Assembly: GCA_963921195.1 (NCBI GenBank) | Contig: OY992537.1 | Span: 128,114,694 to 128,178,693, forward strand | DNA: 64,000 nt | Source: Pegoplata infirma | Lineage: Eukaryota > Arthropoda > Insecta > Diptera > Anthomyiidae | Reading direction: 5' to 3' | Shown: positions 53,527 through 63,930 of the stretch, in pieces | Numbering within the stretch: position 1 is the first letter of the stretch | How the letters are laid out: every line of letters starts with the position of its first letter | Made by a program: the position numbers and the translations under genes | Notes under the pieces: model-generated | Told to the model about the DNA's origin: nothing | The model's input: only the letters and a program-made list of their open reading frames with translations | Database searches by the model: none

Positions 53527-56448
53527 ATGACGACCTTCAGCTTTAAGAAATGGACACGATTTGGAACCTGGAATGTCCGTACGCTTTTGAATACCACTTG
53601 TCTTGCACAAGTGTGTAAAGAATTTACTAAATATAACCTGCTCTTTATGGGACTATGTGAAACCAGATGGCCTGAATCCGGTGAGTTCCCAACAGTTAAT
53701 GGTTTAACCCTTATATACTCCGGTAGACCTGAAGATCAACCTAAAATGAACGGGGTTGGAATTCTCTTATCGAAAGAAGCGAAAAATGCTCTAATAGAAT
53801 GGAAACCGCACTCTGACCGGATTATTACAGCCCGCTTTAGAACCCGCGCCAGAAATATAACATGTGTGCACTGCTATGCACCCACAGAAACGGCAGATTC
53901 ATCGGTAAAAGAAGATTTCTATGGCTTACTTTCTAGAGTAACCGCATCCACAAACCGCGGTGATATAATGCTGTTAACAGGTGACTTTAACGCTCAATTG
54001 GGTCCTGAGAATAACGGTCTTGAAAAAGTCATGGGGAAACACGGTCTAGGAAGAATGACCGAAAACGGCGAGCTTTTTGTTGAGACTTGTTTAAACAATA
54101 ACCTAGTCATTGGTGGGACGCTATTTCCGCATAAAACAGTACACAAGGTTACATGGGTCTCCCCCGACCACGTAACTGAAAATCAGATTGACCACATTGC
54201 CATTAGCAGAAAATGGAGAGGGTCACTACTAGATGTTCGTAATAAACGTGGTGCCGACTGCGGCAGTGACCATCACCTTGTAGTTGGTACAATCCGTCTT
54301 AAAGTAGCGGCCATAAAAATGTTGGATAAAGCTCAACGAAAATATAATACTGATAAACTTAAAATTCCAGAAGTTATGAACAATTACGTCGAATCGCTTC
54401 ACGCTTCCTTACAAGCGAATTCGAACAATTCTGCGAACAATTGGCCTTCAATCAAAAACTGTTTTATTAACGCCGCTAATGAACACGTAGGATTTAAGGA
54501 GACGAAAAGAAAGCAATGGATCTCGGACACCACCTGGAGCCTTATATCCGAAAGAAGAGACGCAAAAGGACTATTGAATATGGCAAAAACTCGTAATGAA
54601 AAGTCAAGACTAAGCTCTTTATATTATACCTTAGACAAGAGAGTCAAAAAAAGTGCCCGTCAAGATAAGCGCAAGTGGGTAGATGATTTGTCCAAAGAAG
54701 CTGAAACTGCTGCCGCAACTAATAGGACTAAAGATCTGCATAGAATTGCCAAGAAACTGACACAAAAAAGCTTTGTCACTAGCAAACCGCTTAAGACTTC
54801 CGACGGAGAGTTAATCACATCCAAAATAGCCCAAATGGATGTGTGGTCAAAGCACTACTCCTCTATGCTTACCAACACATCTAACATTGCTCACAATCCA
54901 TGTGAATGTATAAATCACAATGTTAGAAATGATATATCCATAGAATCTCCGGAAATTTCCGAAATTATGGAGGCCATAATATGCATGAAAAACAACAAAG
55001 CCCCTGGTCCCGATAATATACCCCCTGAGTTACTTAAAGCATCACCTGAAATAAGCGCTAAACTTATCTACCCCATCATCAGAAACTTTTGGATAACTAA
55101 TACACTATGTGACGAGTTAAAAGAAGGGCTTATTATTAACATACCAAAAAAAGGTGACTTGTCACAATGCAAAAACTGGCGTGGTATCACTCTTATCAAT
55201 ATCGCAAACAAGATAATCTCTCAAATTATAAATAAAAGGCTATCAACCGCATTTGATCCTTTTCTACGTAACGAGCAGGCTGGATTTCGTCCCAATAAAT
55301 CATGTATCGACCACATAAATAGTCTACGTATAATAATCGAACAATCCGTTGAATGGAGAACGTCGCTTTACTTGGTCTTTATTGACTTCGAAAAAGCCTT
55401 CGATACCCTATCACACTCAGCTATATGGAGCGCACTTGCATGCAAAGGCACTCCCACAAAAATTATCGATATTTTAAAAGGTCTTTATCACAATGCAAGC
55501 TGTCGTATTCTGCACGAGGGTTGTATTAGCAAATCATTTCCCATCAAAACAGGAGTTAGACAAGGTTGTGTCCTGTCACCTCTTCTATTTAACTTAGTCC
55601 TGGACAACATAATGTTAAAAGCATCAAGCGAGCAAAGGGGAATCACATGGGGACTTAACAAGCGGCTTGAAGACCTGGACTATGCTGACGACATATGTCT
55701 ATTATCCCATAGCTACAATGATATGCAGGCCAAGCTTAATGCAGTACAGGCTGAAGCAGCTAAAACTGGCTTAAAAGTAAATATTACCAAAACTAAGGTA
55801 ATGAGAATTAATGCGGTAAACAACAGACCATTCACTATAAATGAACAGACACTCGAAGACGTCTCAGCATTCTGCTACCTTGGCAGCCTTTTAACTATTA
55901 CTGGAGGTTCTGGGGACGATGTTAGAAACCGAATAAAAGCTGGTAAACAATCATTTGGCTTACTAAACCCCATTTGGCGATCAACGCAAATATCGAAAAG
56001 AACCAAACTTAATATATTCAACTCCTGCATAAAATCGACACTTCTTTATAGTTGTGAATCATGGAATGCAGCACAGGCAGATATAAACTCGATACAAGTC
56101 TTCATAAACCGTTGTCTACGACGAATATTACGAATATTTTGGCCAGTCACCATTTCGAATGAAAGACTATGGATCCAAACTTGCCAAACCCCTATAATCT
56201 TCGAAATACGGAAGAGAAAATGGCGCTGGCTGGGGCACACTTTGCGAAAGCCCACTGATGATGTGACAAGAAATGCCATCGATTGGAACCCGCAAGGTAG
56301 CCGGCGTAGAGGCAGACCATCGCACACCTGGCGTCGCCAAATCGAAATTGAGGCTGGCAACCATAATTTGAGCTGGAACGAAATTAAAAACCTAGCCTCG
56401 GACAGATCCAAATGGAATGAATTTGTTATGGCCCTATGCTCCTTATAG
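53527..56448 (+). CDS. Endonuclease/reverse transcriptase of an RTE-like LINE (973 aa)
   Basis: The enzyme nicks target DNA and primes reverse transcription of its own RNA there. Domain order: APE-type endonuclease about 10-260 with WNVRT (N16), CETRW (E45), GDFNAQLG (D153, N155), TWVSPDHVTENQIDHI and GSDHHLVVG (D248, H249); a linker rich in K/R; reverse transcriptase about 480-780 with NNKAPGPDNIPPELLK, FIDFEKAFDT (D620), TGVRQGCVLSPLLF and DYADDICLL (YADD 719-722). The basic C-terminal region has RKRKWRWLGHTLRKP and SRRRGRPSHTWRR. No RNase H or zinc knuckle. All catalytic residues I know for both enzymes are present and there is no stop or frameshift, so it may be active. ATG at 53527 is the first in frame; a stop lies at 53470. 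Clade (RTE/RTEX side) inferred from motif style and the single ORF. Confidence 0.93.
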   Translation: MTTFSFKKWTRFGTWNVRTLLNTTCLAQVCKEFTKYNLLFMGLCETRWPESGEFPTVNGLTLIYSGRPEDQPKMNGVGILLSKEAKNALIEWKPHSDRIITARFRTRARNITCVHCYAPTETADSSVKEDFYGLLSRVTASTNRGDIMLLTGDFNAQLGPENNGLEKVMGKHGLGRMTENGELFVETCLNNNLVIGGTLFPHKTVHKVTWVSPDHVTENQIDHIAISRKWRGSLLDVRNKRGADCGSDHHLVVGTIRLKVAAIKMLDKAQRKYNTDKLKIPEVMNNYVESLHASLQANSNNSANNWPSIKNCFINAANEHVGFKETKRKQWISDTTWSLISERRDAKGLLNMAKTRNEKSRLSSLYYTLDKRVKKSARQDKRKWVDDLSKEAETAAATNRTKDLHRIAKKLTQKSFVTSKPLKTSDGELITSKIAQMDVWSKHYSSMLTNTSNIAHNPCECINHNVRNDISIESPEISEIMEAIICMKNNKAPGPDNIPPELLKASPEISAKLIYPIIRNFWITNTLCDELKEGLIINIPKKGDLSQCKNWRGITLINIANKIISQIINKRLSTAFDPFLRNEQAGFRPNKSCIDHINSLRIIIEQSVEWRTSLYLVFIDFEKAFDTLSHSAIWSALACKGTPTKIIDILKGLYHNASCRILHEGCISKSFPIKTGVRQGCVLSPLLFNLVLDNIMLKASSEQRGITWGLNKRLEDLDYADDICLLSHSYNDMQAKLNAVQAEAAKTGLKVNITKTKVMRINAVNNRPFTINEQTLEDVSAFCYLGSLLTITGGSGDDVRNRIKAGKQSFGLLNPIWRSTQISKRTKLNIFNSCIKSTLLYSCESWNAAQADINSIQVFINRCLRRILRIFWPVTISNERLWIQTCQTPIIFEIRKRKWRWLGHTLRKPTDDVTRNAIDWNPQGSRRRGRPSHTWRRQIEIEAGNHNLSWNEIKNLASDRSKWNEFVMALCSL

Positions 56449-56487
56449 GAACTACGGGAACTAATATATATATATACATACAATTGA

Positions 56488-57699
56488 AACTTTAGACTGT
56501 TTTTACATGTATGTATGTGTGTTTGATTATTTTTCAGCATAAAATTGTCTATCAGTGTAACCAGACTATATGTATCCAAACAATAACAACAAACGAAGAG
56601 TCCTTTACAGCCTGTTTTTGCTCTTTTTCCAGACTATTACGACATACTACACCAGTATGAATAATTTTTTTGAATATAAAAACATGAAAGAAAATTTAAT
56701 TTGGCCTTGCCGTATATATTTTCACCCTACTTAATGTAAAAAATATTAAGAAATGTTTTTAAAAAAATTTTTAAAAATAAAGTTTTACAAAAACCATTTA
56801 TAGAAGAAAATAATATTAAAAGAAAAAAAAAATAAAATTCTCAGAAAAAAAAAATTTGGACTTACTACCGCATATTTCCACAAGTAACCGAAGTAAAACA
56901 TTATGTCTTTTTATGTTATGTTGAATGAACAAAATTTAAATAACGTCCTCCCACATATGTTTAATGTTTTCCATTGAACGGTGGAAAACGGAGGATAGTA
57001 AAGTATCATAATTTTTAGCAAAATTATTCGATTTGTTTGTTTCAATCACCACTTAAGAAAATACGGCTGGAGCTATTTTTTCCCCACGACTGTATGTAAT
57101 TGCAACATTTTTGTTGTTTTTGTTGTTGTTATTATTTTCATTTGTTTTTCAACAAATATACTTAGTCAACAAGAACAACAACAGTAACCAAATTGTCTTA
57201 TGTACCAATAAGGATGTTAACAGTAGTACAAAAGTACATTTTTTGATACATTTGCAGCCAAAATAGTTCATATTGCCTAAATATTAAAACAAAAAATCAA
57301 CTCTACAAAAAAAAAAAAAAACAAACAAAAAGTCGCTTCATTAATTGAAAAACATAAAAGTTGGCAGCACTTAAATATCAATGCGCAAATGGTCAAAAAA
57401 TGAAAATGTTTACATATTTTTCGACTTCTAAGCCCCTATGACTAGGCACGTTTTAAGCTATGGCGGGGCCCTGGGCACACAAGAATTGGGGCCACACTGG
57501 AAAGAAAAAGTCGCATGACAAAAAAAAAATTTTTGATAACAATTAAACTCATGTTATTACCTGTTTTACGTTAAAGAAACTAAAACAAATATTTTGAGTA
57601 GGGATATTCTAGCTTGAGGTCATTTTATAATATTTCTTTACTTATAAAACCATGATATTTGTGAAGAACAATTTTGTTTTAATGAGACCTTTTCTATCG
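56488..57699. other. AT-rich DNA downstream of the LINE, no gene seen
   Basis: 56488-57410 has relatively few repeat words and may be host DNA continuing from 52490-53106. GTTGTTTTTGTTGTTGTTATTATT occurs at 57110. From 57430 GCTATGGCGGGGCCCTGGGCAC and GGGGCCACACTGG resemble transposon-end sequence, but no partner was found. Confidence 0.4.
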
Positions 57700-57830
57700 C
57701 AGAATATGAGATTTTTCCTATACGAAAAACGTCTCTGAATCTGATACTTATTCCATACGAAAAATGGTCGGAGTCTGAGACTTTTTCTCTACGAAAAATG
57801 CCTTTAAGGACTTAGGAAAAATGTTTAAAA
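57700..57830. repeat. ~45-bp minisatellite, copy 4
   Basis: Three units: (GAATATGAGATTTTTCCTA), (CTGAATCTGATACTTATTCC), (GGAGTCTGAGACTTTTTCTC), each followed by ACGAAAAA(C/T)G. Confidence 0.65.
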
Positions 57831-58965
57831 AGTTTTGGTACTTTTTAAAAAAAAAAGTACTGTATTAATATTTTTCATAAAAAGGTAGATGTAGTATTTT
57901 AGTAATTTTTATAGAAGTATATTTGTTACTTTTAACAAAAAAAAGTACTATGCTATGACATGGTTCTGTTTAATAAAAAAATATTTTGGAACTTTTTATT
58001 AAAATCTTCTATTTTGGCCCCCTTTTTCGCAAATGTTGGACCTTTTTTTACTACTACATGTACTATGTATTTTGGTACTTTTTACTTTTTTTATATTGGT
58101 GCTACAAAATTTCCACTGATTATGATTAAATCCACATTAATTTGAAAGAAGATTTTTGCATTAGTGCTGGTTTAGTTTCTAGAGAAACTAACTTTTTTTT
58201 TTAATCTTTAAGTCATGGCTCAGTTTCTTGAGTTCATCGGCTCTGATACTCCGTGTTCTGTGACCCACACTTGAAAAAATTTAAATATTCTTTTTGGTGC
58301 TCCGGGAACTCAAATCGACCAATATATTTTATCAGAACTTTTTAATATCCAACAGTGAGGAATTTCTTAAATATCATCTCTTATTTCAAAATTTTGTCTT
58401 TAATTTTGGTTTATGTATCCTCACTTGTAAATTTATATATGGGGCGAAACGCGTCAACGGTCCACCCCAAAAAACCTATTTAAGTATAATTTTGTCAAAA
58501 TGTTAGCATAATAGTAGGTAATCTGAAGGTCAAATAAAAAAATGTTTATTGAAATATTTTTAGAGTTACAGAGATGGAATTTTTCGCAAAGAAGGTTTTT
58601 GAAAAATCGTTTACTAGTAAAATTATGTTCATCTCACAATTCTATAACAAAATAAGTTTAGGATCAAACTGTAGGGCGATTTAAATGTTAAAACACTACC
58701 GATATACTTTATCAGCTATAAAAATTTAATTTTTAAAAGCTATAAAAAGTTAATTTTAAGAAATAAGTCCCTTCTCTATGGTGAGAAATGGCGGGTTTAA
58801 TATCATCTTAACAACATAATACTCAATAAGTAAATTTGGGTACCTGAGATAACATCTACATTAAATTTTAATCAATAGAAAGTACCCATATTTTTAAAGA
58901 CTTAAAAACGCAAACCCTTCAATATCTCGTTTTGAAACCATGTGGACTTACCTCACTTTTATAAT
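57831..58965. other. AT-rich DNA, no gene seen
   Basis: Repeated TTTTTACT and AAAAAGTAC words (57840-58100) and the phrase GGGGCGAAACGCGTCAACGG at 58441. No protein-like frame. Confidence 0.4.
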
Positions 58966-59921
58966 AATCGGTTCATATTTGGTTGAATTTTTATTGACGA
59001 AAAAAATTTATTTAAAAAAAAAAGATTTTTAAAGCATTTTTGACTGCCTTTTCAATGGCGTTGATGATTTTTTAAAAAAATATAAACTTGACCTTAAAAT
59101 TCAAGGTCAAATTATTAAAGAAAAATATTTTATAAAGCGCCTATTTTGAGATTATTTTAACTAAGTTTATTAGAAAGCTTGACGTTTTTTACATATAAAA
59201 ACATTTTTAAAAAAAATGGATCGAGAGCTCCTTCCTGCGAAATTATTTTTTTTTGTATAAAATAACACTTAAAATGTACGAATACCGAATAAAAAAATTA
59301 AAAAAAAAAATATTTTTGCAATAAGGAACTCTCGACCCATTTTTTAAAAAATGTTTTTATACCCTCCAACCGCAGTATGGGGGTATACTCACTTTGTCAT
59401 TCCGTTTGTAACGCATCGAAAAATTGGTCGGGGACCCCATAAAGTATACATATTATGGATCCTTGATCGATTCTAAGACATTCTATGAATGTCCGTCTGT
59501 CCGTCCGTCCGTCCGTCTGTCTGTAGATAACACAATGCAGTCCAAAATAAAACAGCTAGACTCCTGAAGTTTGGCACAAATATGTCTCAGGTTCATAGGC
59601 AGGTTAGGTTCGTGAATGGGTAAAATCGGGCAGGGAGAAAAAAGTTTCCTCTAAAAGAACTGAACCAACCTCTGAAAAAATACAATTTGCTTACGTTTTT
59701 TTTTTTGTATTTTTGTAAAATAAATGAAACATTTGGTATATTTATCGCAATAGGAAGGTGCTCTCAACGTCCCCACTGACCCCATAAAATAAAGAAACGC
59801 CCCTGACAACTTTTTTTATACCCTCCACTCTAGTGATAGAGGGTATATACATATGTATAAGTTTGTCATTTCGTTTGTAACACCTCGAAATATTGGTCTA
59901 GGACCCCATAAAGTATATATC

Positions 59922-60298
59922 GTCACCTAAAATGCAAAAGGCCCTAACTAACAAAAAAATTAAAATCAGTTTTTTTATTGGTTCTGGATTATTTTATCAA
60001 CATACACGTCTCCACGAAAAATTAGGGCTGCATAATAAAAATTAGTGATAATATAGCCAAAATTTAAAAAATTTACAATTGGGTAATCGCCAATGGACGA
60101 AATTAAAAAAAAAACTTTTTTATATTTTTGATTGATTTTGATTCATATTTATTTAAAGAACATCCTCACAAAATTTTTGCCAAATTCATTAAAAACAACA
60201 AAGTTATTAACAAATTTCAAATATCACTCACTACTGTTTTTTGCTTCTCCTGTAAAATTAATAAAATGTTAGTTAGGGCCTTTTGCATTTTAGGTGAC
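59922..60298. mobile_element. TIR element (377 bp) inserted in mini-me (TA)n
   Basis: The left 31 bases, starting GTCACCTAAAATGCAAAAGG, are the reverse complement of the right end (GGGCCTTTTGCATTTTAGGTGAC). It splits the (TA)n tract that is continuous in the copy at 61700. The 66-residue frame within is not transposase-like. Confidence 0.85.
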
Positions 60299-60779
60299 AA
60301 TATATTCATGATCCTCGATCGATTTTAAGACGATCTAGCGATGTCCGTCCGTCCGTCTGTCTGTCTGTTGAAAACACGCTAACTTTTGAAAGACTTTACG
60401 AAAGGTTCCTAAAGTTTGGCATATATGTTGGGCATTTAGCTGGTCATGTTGGTGTTGCAATCCAGCGAAATCAGTACAGTGGTTCAAAAGTTATGAGTAA
60501 ATGACTGAATTTCGGCAAGGGTTTTTCGTGAATTTACGAGATAAAAATCAAGCTTACTTTCAAAAGGCAAATCTGAGGATGCTGAAGCCCGGCATATTTT
60601 TTTGTCGTTCCCCTGGCCTGGTTCATTTCGAATTTCAGCCTAATCGGTCTAGTGGTTCAAAAGTTATTAGCAAAACCGTGAATTTCAGATTAGCTTCACC
60701 TTAAATTCACGTGTTGAAAACCCATTAAACATGTTTTAAAAACATTGTAGTCACAAAAATATTTTACAACGTATTTTTA

Positions 60780-60870
60780 TCACTCAAAAATATTTTTACA
60801 CTAAAAAAAAAATACACTCGGAAAAAAATTTTACACTCAAAAAAAATTTTAAACTCAAAAAAAAAATTAG
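60780..60870. repeat. CACTCAAAAAA array in mini-me
   Basis: Four to five units (CACTCAAAAATATTTTTA, CACTCGGAAAAAAATTTTA, CACTCAAAAAAAATTTTA). Parallel arrays at 3527-3660 and 63600-63930. Confidence 0.8.
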
Positions 60871-61375
60871 TAAATTATTTTTTTTTTTTTCAAAAATTAG
60901 TTTAAAAAAAAGTGTTTTTACACAAAATAAAATATTTCTAATCAACAATTTTTTTTTCCACATTAGAAAATTTACTATCACTTAAAAAGGGCATTGTGGA
61001 GGGTATTCATAGATTCGGCCAAGTCGAATTTAACTTTTCAACTTGTTTACATTTTGGAGGGTATAAAAAATTCGGACCAGTCGAATTTAAGACTCTCACT
61101 TGTTTAATGTAAAAAATGTCAAGCTTTCTAATAAGCTAAGTTAAAATAATCTCAAAATAGGCGCTCTATAAGAACATTTTTTTTAATAATTTGACCTTGA
61201 ATTTTAAGGTCAAATTTATATTTTTTTGAAAAACCACCAATGCCATTGAAAAGGTCGGCAAAAATACTTTAAAAATCGTTTTTTAAAAATTAATTTTTAT
61301 CGCATCAAAGTTTTAAAAAAAAAAATCAACCGAATATGATCTTTACAAAAAAATTAAATCTTCCCATCTCTGTAA

Positions 61376-61616
61376 CCATGGACGTATACAGGGGGTGGGC
61401 ACAGGGGGCACGTGCCCCCCCCTTTTCGAAAATTTTTAAAAATTAAATAAAAATTTAAAAAAATTAAAAAATAAAAAAAGTAATTTCTATCGAAATATTA
61501 GTAAAATATGTTTAAAGACACTTAATATTGGTTTTATTTAATAAAAATTAGGTGTCAGGTCAAGAAAATAAATTTCTATAAAAAATTTTCAAACTATAAT
61601 ATTCTAATACACTTTT
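61376..61616. other. GC-runs then AT-rich spacer
   Basis: GGGGGTGGGCACAGGGGGCA followed by CGTGCCCCCCCC can form a strong hairpin. GGACGTATACAGGGG resembles the phrase before the G run at 6670. Probably a transposon end; no partner identified. Confidence 0.4.
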
Positions 61617-61997
61617 TATACCCTCCACTCTAGTGATAGAGGGTATATATAAGTTTGTCATTCCGTTTGTAACACCTCGAAATATTGGTCTAGGACCCCA
61701 TAAAGTATATATATTTATGATCCTCGATCGATTTTAAGTCGATCTAGCGATGTCCGTCCGTCCGTCTGTCTGTCCGTCCGTAGAAAACACGCTAACTTTT
61801 GAAAGACTTTACAGAGGCTACTGAAGTTTGGCATATATGTTTGTCATTTACCTGGTCAGGTTGGTATTGCATTCCAGCCAAATCGGTCTAGTGGTTCAAA
61901 AGTTATGAGCAAAAGAGTAAATTTCGGCAAGGGTGTTTCGCGAATTTACGAGATAAAAAACACGATAACTTTCGAAAGACAATAATGAGACTACTGA

Positions 61998-62211
61998 AGC
62001 TTGTCACGTATCTTTGCCGTTCCCCGGGTCTGTTTGGTATTAAATTTCAGCTCAATCGGTCCAGTGGTTCAAAAGTTATAAGCAAAACCCTGAATTTCAA
62101 ATAAAGCTTGTCACGTATCTTTGCCGTTCCCCGGGTCTGTTTGGTATTAAATTTCAGCTCAATCGGTCCAGTGGTTCAAAAGTTATAAGCAAAACCCTGA
62201 ATTTCAAATTA
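61998..62211. repeat. Recent 107-bp tandem duplication
   Basis: Units 61998-62104 and 62105-62211 are identical over about 104 bases, from GCTTGTCACGTATC to CTGAATTTCAAAT. Confidence 0.9.
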
Positions 62212-62257
62212 GTTTCATCTAAAATGCCACGTGTTTTAACAAGTTTGAAAAGCATTG

Positions 62258-63518
62258 GTGGTAACCAGTGTTGCCAATTTAGCCATTTTCCGGCTAGATT
62301 TAGCTCCTTTTGAACTCGTTTAGCCGGAGAAAAAGGCATTTAGCTCTTAGCCGTTTTTTTAGCCATTTTCAAAACTATTTTAGCAGTTTTTTAGCCATTT
62401 TTGAGTTTTCGGTTAAAAAATAAGTTTTAGGGCGGATTACTCAATGAAAAGTTAGCTGCTAAAGGTACCTACAGACGACGCAATATTATGTACAATATTC
62501 AATTATATTGATGGTGTGTGGGTAATATTGACGATTGTACAATGGTCAATCTAACCCACACACCATCAATATAATTGAATATTGTACATAATATTGCGTC
62601 GTCTGTATGCACCTTAACTGCCGATTTAACGGAGCCTTATGTCAAAATTTGTATGAAAAAGTTAAATTTAACGGAGAGTTATTTTATAGCGGAGTCTTAG
62701 TGTGTTTTTTATACCAAAATAAAGAATTTATTGGTTTTTATGTTTGTACAGATCGATCACTGACTCTAATACTATTTGTTATAAAGGTTTAAGTTGAAAA
62801 TTGTAGGAGAAAATTTAATTTCTAAAAATTACAGACATTTCTGATATTCCAATACCGGTTTCACACCACTTTAGTTATGTGTTATCATCGGCAGGATTTT
62901 ATATGTTGGTTTGTTTTGTTAATAGGTATATTTAAATTTTTATAAACACCAGTCTTGAACAAAACCACGGATATTTTTGTCATATTCATACCATAAACAT
63001 TATACAAAATTTTAGACGATCTAGTGAAGCCCCTGTCTTTTAAAAATATGTTAAAAACTCCACTTGAAGGCTGATGGATGAATTTTGGCATACATATTTT
63101 TGGAAGTCTTTTGGCCATGTTTCAACGAAAACGGTTCCAAAGGTAAAAAGTTTCACCCCGAATTTAAGTGTTGAAAAAATTTTTTTAAACAAAAATAACT
63201 AAAATTTTTTTTTACTAAAATAAATTTTTTGTACTCAAAATTTTTATAAACATTTTTATAAAAAATTTAAATCATTAAAAAAGTGTTTTCAACTCTCTTC
63301 ATTTTAATTAAGATTTGTAAAAACAGAACCAAAAAATCTCCTTATTTTAATTTATGTATAAAAAACCGTACAAAATATGAATTTACATTAGTTTTTCTTA
63401 AAAAAGTAAAATATATATTTTAGCCTTTTTTTAGCCATTTTTTAGCCGTTTTTTAGCCGTTTTTTCGAATGGATTTAGCCGTTTTTGATTACCAAGTTCT
63501 GGCAACACTGGTGGTAAC
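62258..63518. mobile_element. hAT-like element (1.25 kb) rich in TTTAGCC words
   Basis: The element is 62266-63510. Ends CAGTGTTGCCA are perfect inverted repeats; perfect 8-bp duplication GTGGTAAC at 62258-62265 and 63511-63518. Subterminal TTTAGCCATTTT/TTTTTAGCCG arrays at both ends. Carries the small TIR element related to 4339-4460 (about 62435-62710), which in turn holds a perfect palindrome. No transposase frame. Confidence 0.9.
62461..62617. mobile_element. Perfect 53-bp-arm palindrome (hairpin MITE)
   Basis: 62471-62523 and 62554-62606 are exact reverse complements. The 30-base loop is itself palindromic (ATTGAC..ATTGTACAAT..GTCAAT). The arms extend outward with mismatches to AAGGT/ACCTT. 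Compared with the empty relative at 4339-4460, the insertion sits at a TAA/CTAA site. Confidence 0.85.
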
Positions 63519-63599
63519 TAAACAATGCTTTTCAAACTTGTTTAATTTTAAAGCAATGCTTTTTAAGTTTGTTTAGTTCTAAAAGCATTGGTAACTTAA

Positions 63600-63930
63600 A
63601 AATTACACTCGAAAAAAATTTTACACTCAAAAAAAATTTTACACTCAAAAAAAATTTTACACTCTAAAAAAAAATTACACAAAAAAAAATTTAGTTTTTT
63701 TTTTACAAAAATTACAATATTTTGTGTACATACGTACGTGCATTCACTCAGAAATATTTTTACAGTAAAAAATAACATTACACTCGAAAAAAATTTTACA
63801 ATAAAAAAAAATAGTAGTTTTTCTTTTTTTTTTTTAAAAAAAGGCAAAAAAAAAGTTTTTTACTCAAAATAAAATATTTTACACTCAAAAAAAATTTTAC
63901 ACTCAAAAAAAAATTACACAAAAAAAAATT
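63600..63930. repeat. CACTCAAAAAA arrays with a ~240-bp tandem duplication
   Basis: Arrays of (TTTTACACTCAAAAAAAA)n at 63605-63665 and 63880-63920, each followed by TATTTTGTGTACATACGTAC (63718 and 63958). The whole segment is therefore duplicated with a period near 240 bases and continues past the window edge. Confidence 0.8.

Larger units (their letters stand above)
53095..56487 (+). mobile_element. RTE-like LINE, apparently full length and intact
   Basis: The element is 53107-56475 with a perfect 12-bp target-site duplication ACATACAATTGA at 53095-53106 and 56476-56487. It begins GGGGACGGGG, has a ~420-base 5' leader, one long ORF, a very short 3' UTR and a (TA)n tail. Clean duplication plus an unbroken ORF imply recent insertion. 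It landed in DNA that is otherwise poor in repeats. Confidence 0.9.
59817..61048 (+). mobile_element. mini-me-like retroposon, inner copy
   Basis: Head TATACCCTCCACTCTAGTGA, (TA)n interrupted by a 377-bp TIR element, (GTCY)n at 60342-60369. Then the family body, a CACTCAAAAAA array at 60780-60870 and the tail TTCGGCCAAGTCGAATTTAA ending CAACTTGTTT. Its removal rejoins the outer copy. Confidence 0.8.
59358..61105 (+). mobile_element. mini-me-like retroposon, outer copy (interrupted)
   Basis: Head TATACCCTCCAACCGCAG, core GGACCCCATAAAGTATACAT and (GTCY)n at 59491-59523. Interrupted at 59816. The tail resumes at 61049 (TTTTGGAGGGTATAAAAAAT) and ends CTCTCACTTGTTT at 61105. Confidence 0.8.
58966..61345. 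mobile_element. Foldback element split by two nested mini-me copies
   Basis: Arm 58966-59205 is inverted relative to 61098-61345: CTTGACCTTAAAATTCAAGG against (reversed) TTGACCTTAAAATTCAAGG, and AAGTTTATTAGAAAGCTTGA against (reversed) AGCTTATTAGAAAGCTTGA. A second inner hairpin spans 59198-59357 (GGATCGAGAGCTCCTT / AAGGAACTCTCGACCC). The arms may extend outward to TTACAGAGATGG at 58566 and 61375. Confidence 0.7.

Noticed and set aside
56046..56579. 177-residue minus-strand protein overlapping the LINE end
   Set aside because: It is the antisense shadow of the reverse transcriptase C-terminus.
63600..63930. CRISPR-like array
   Set aside because: Repeats are 15-18 bases, A-rich and without unique spacers, inside a eukaryotic retroposon.
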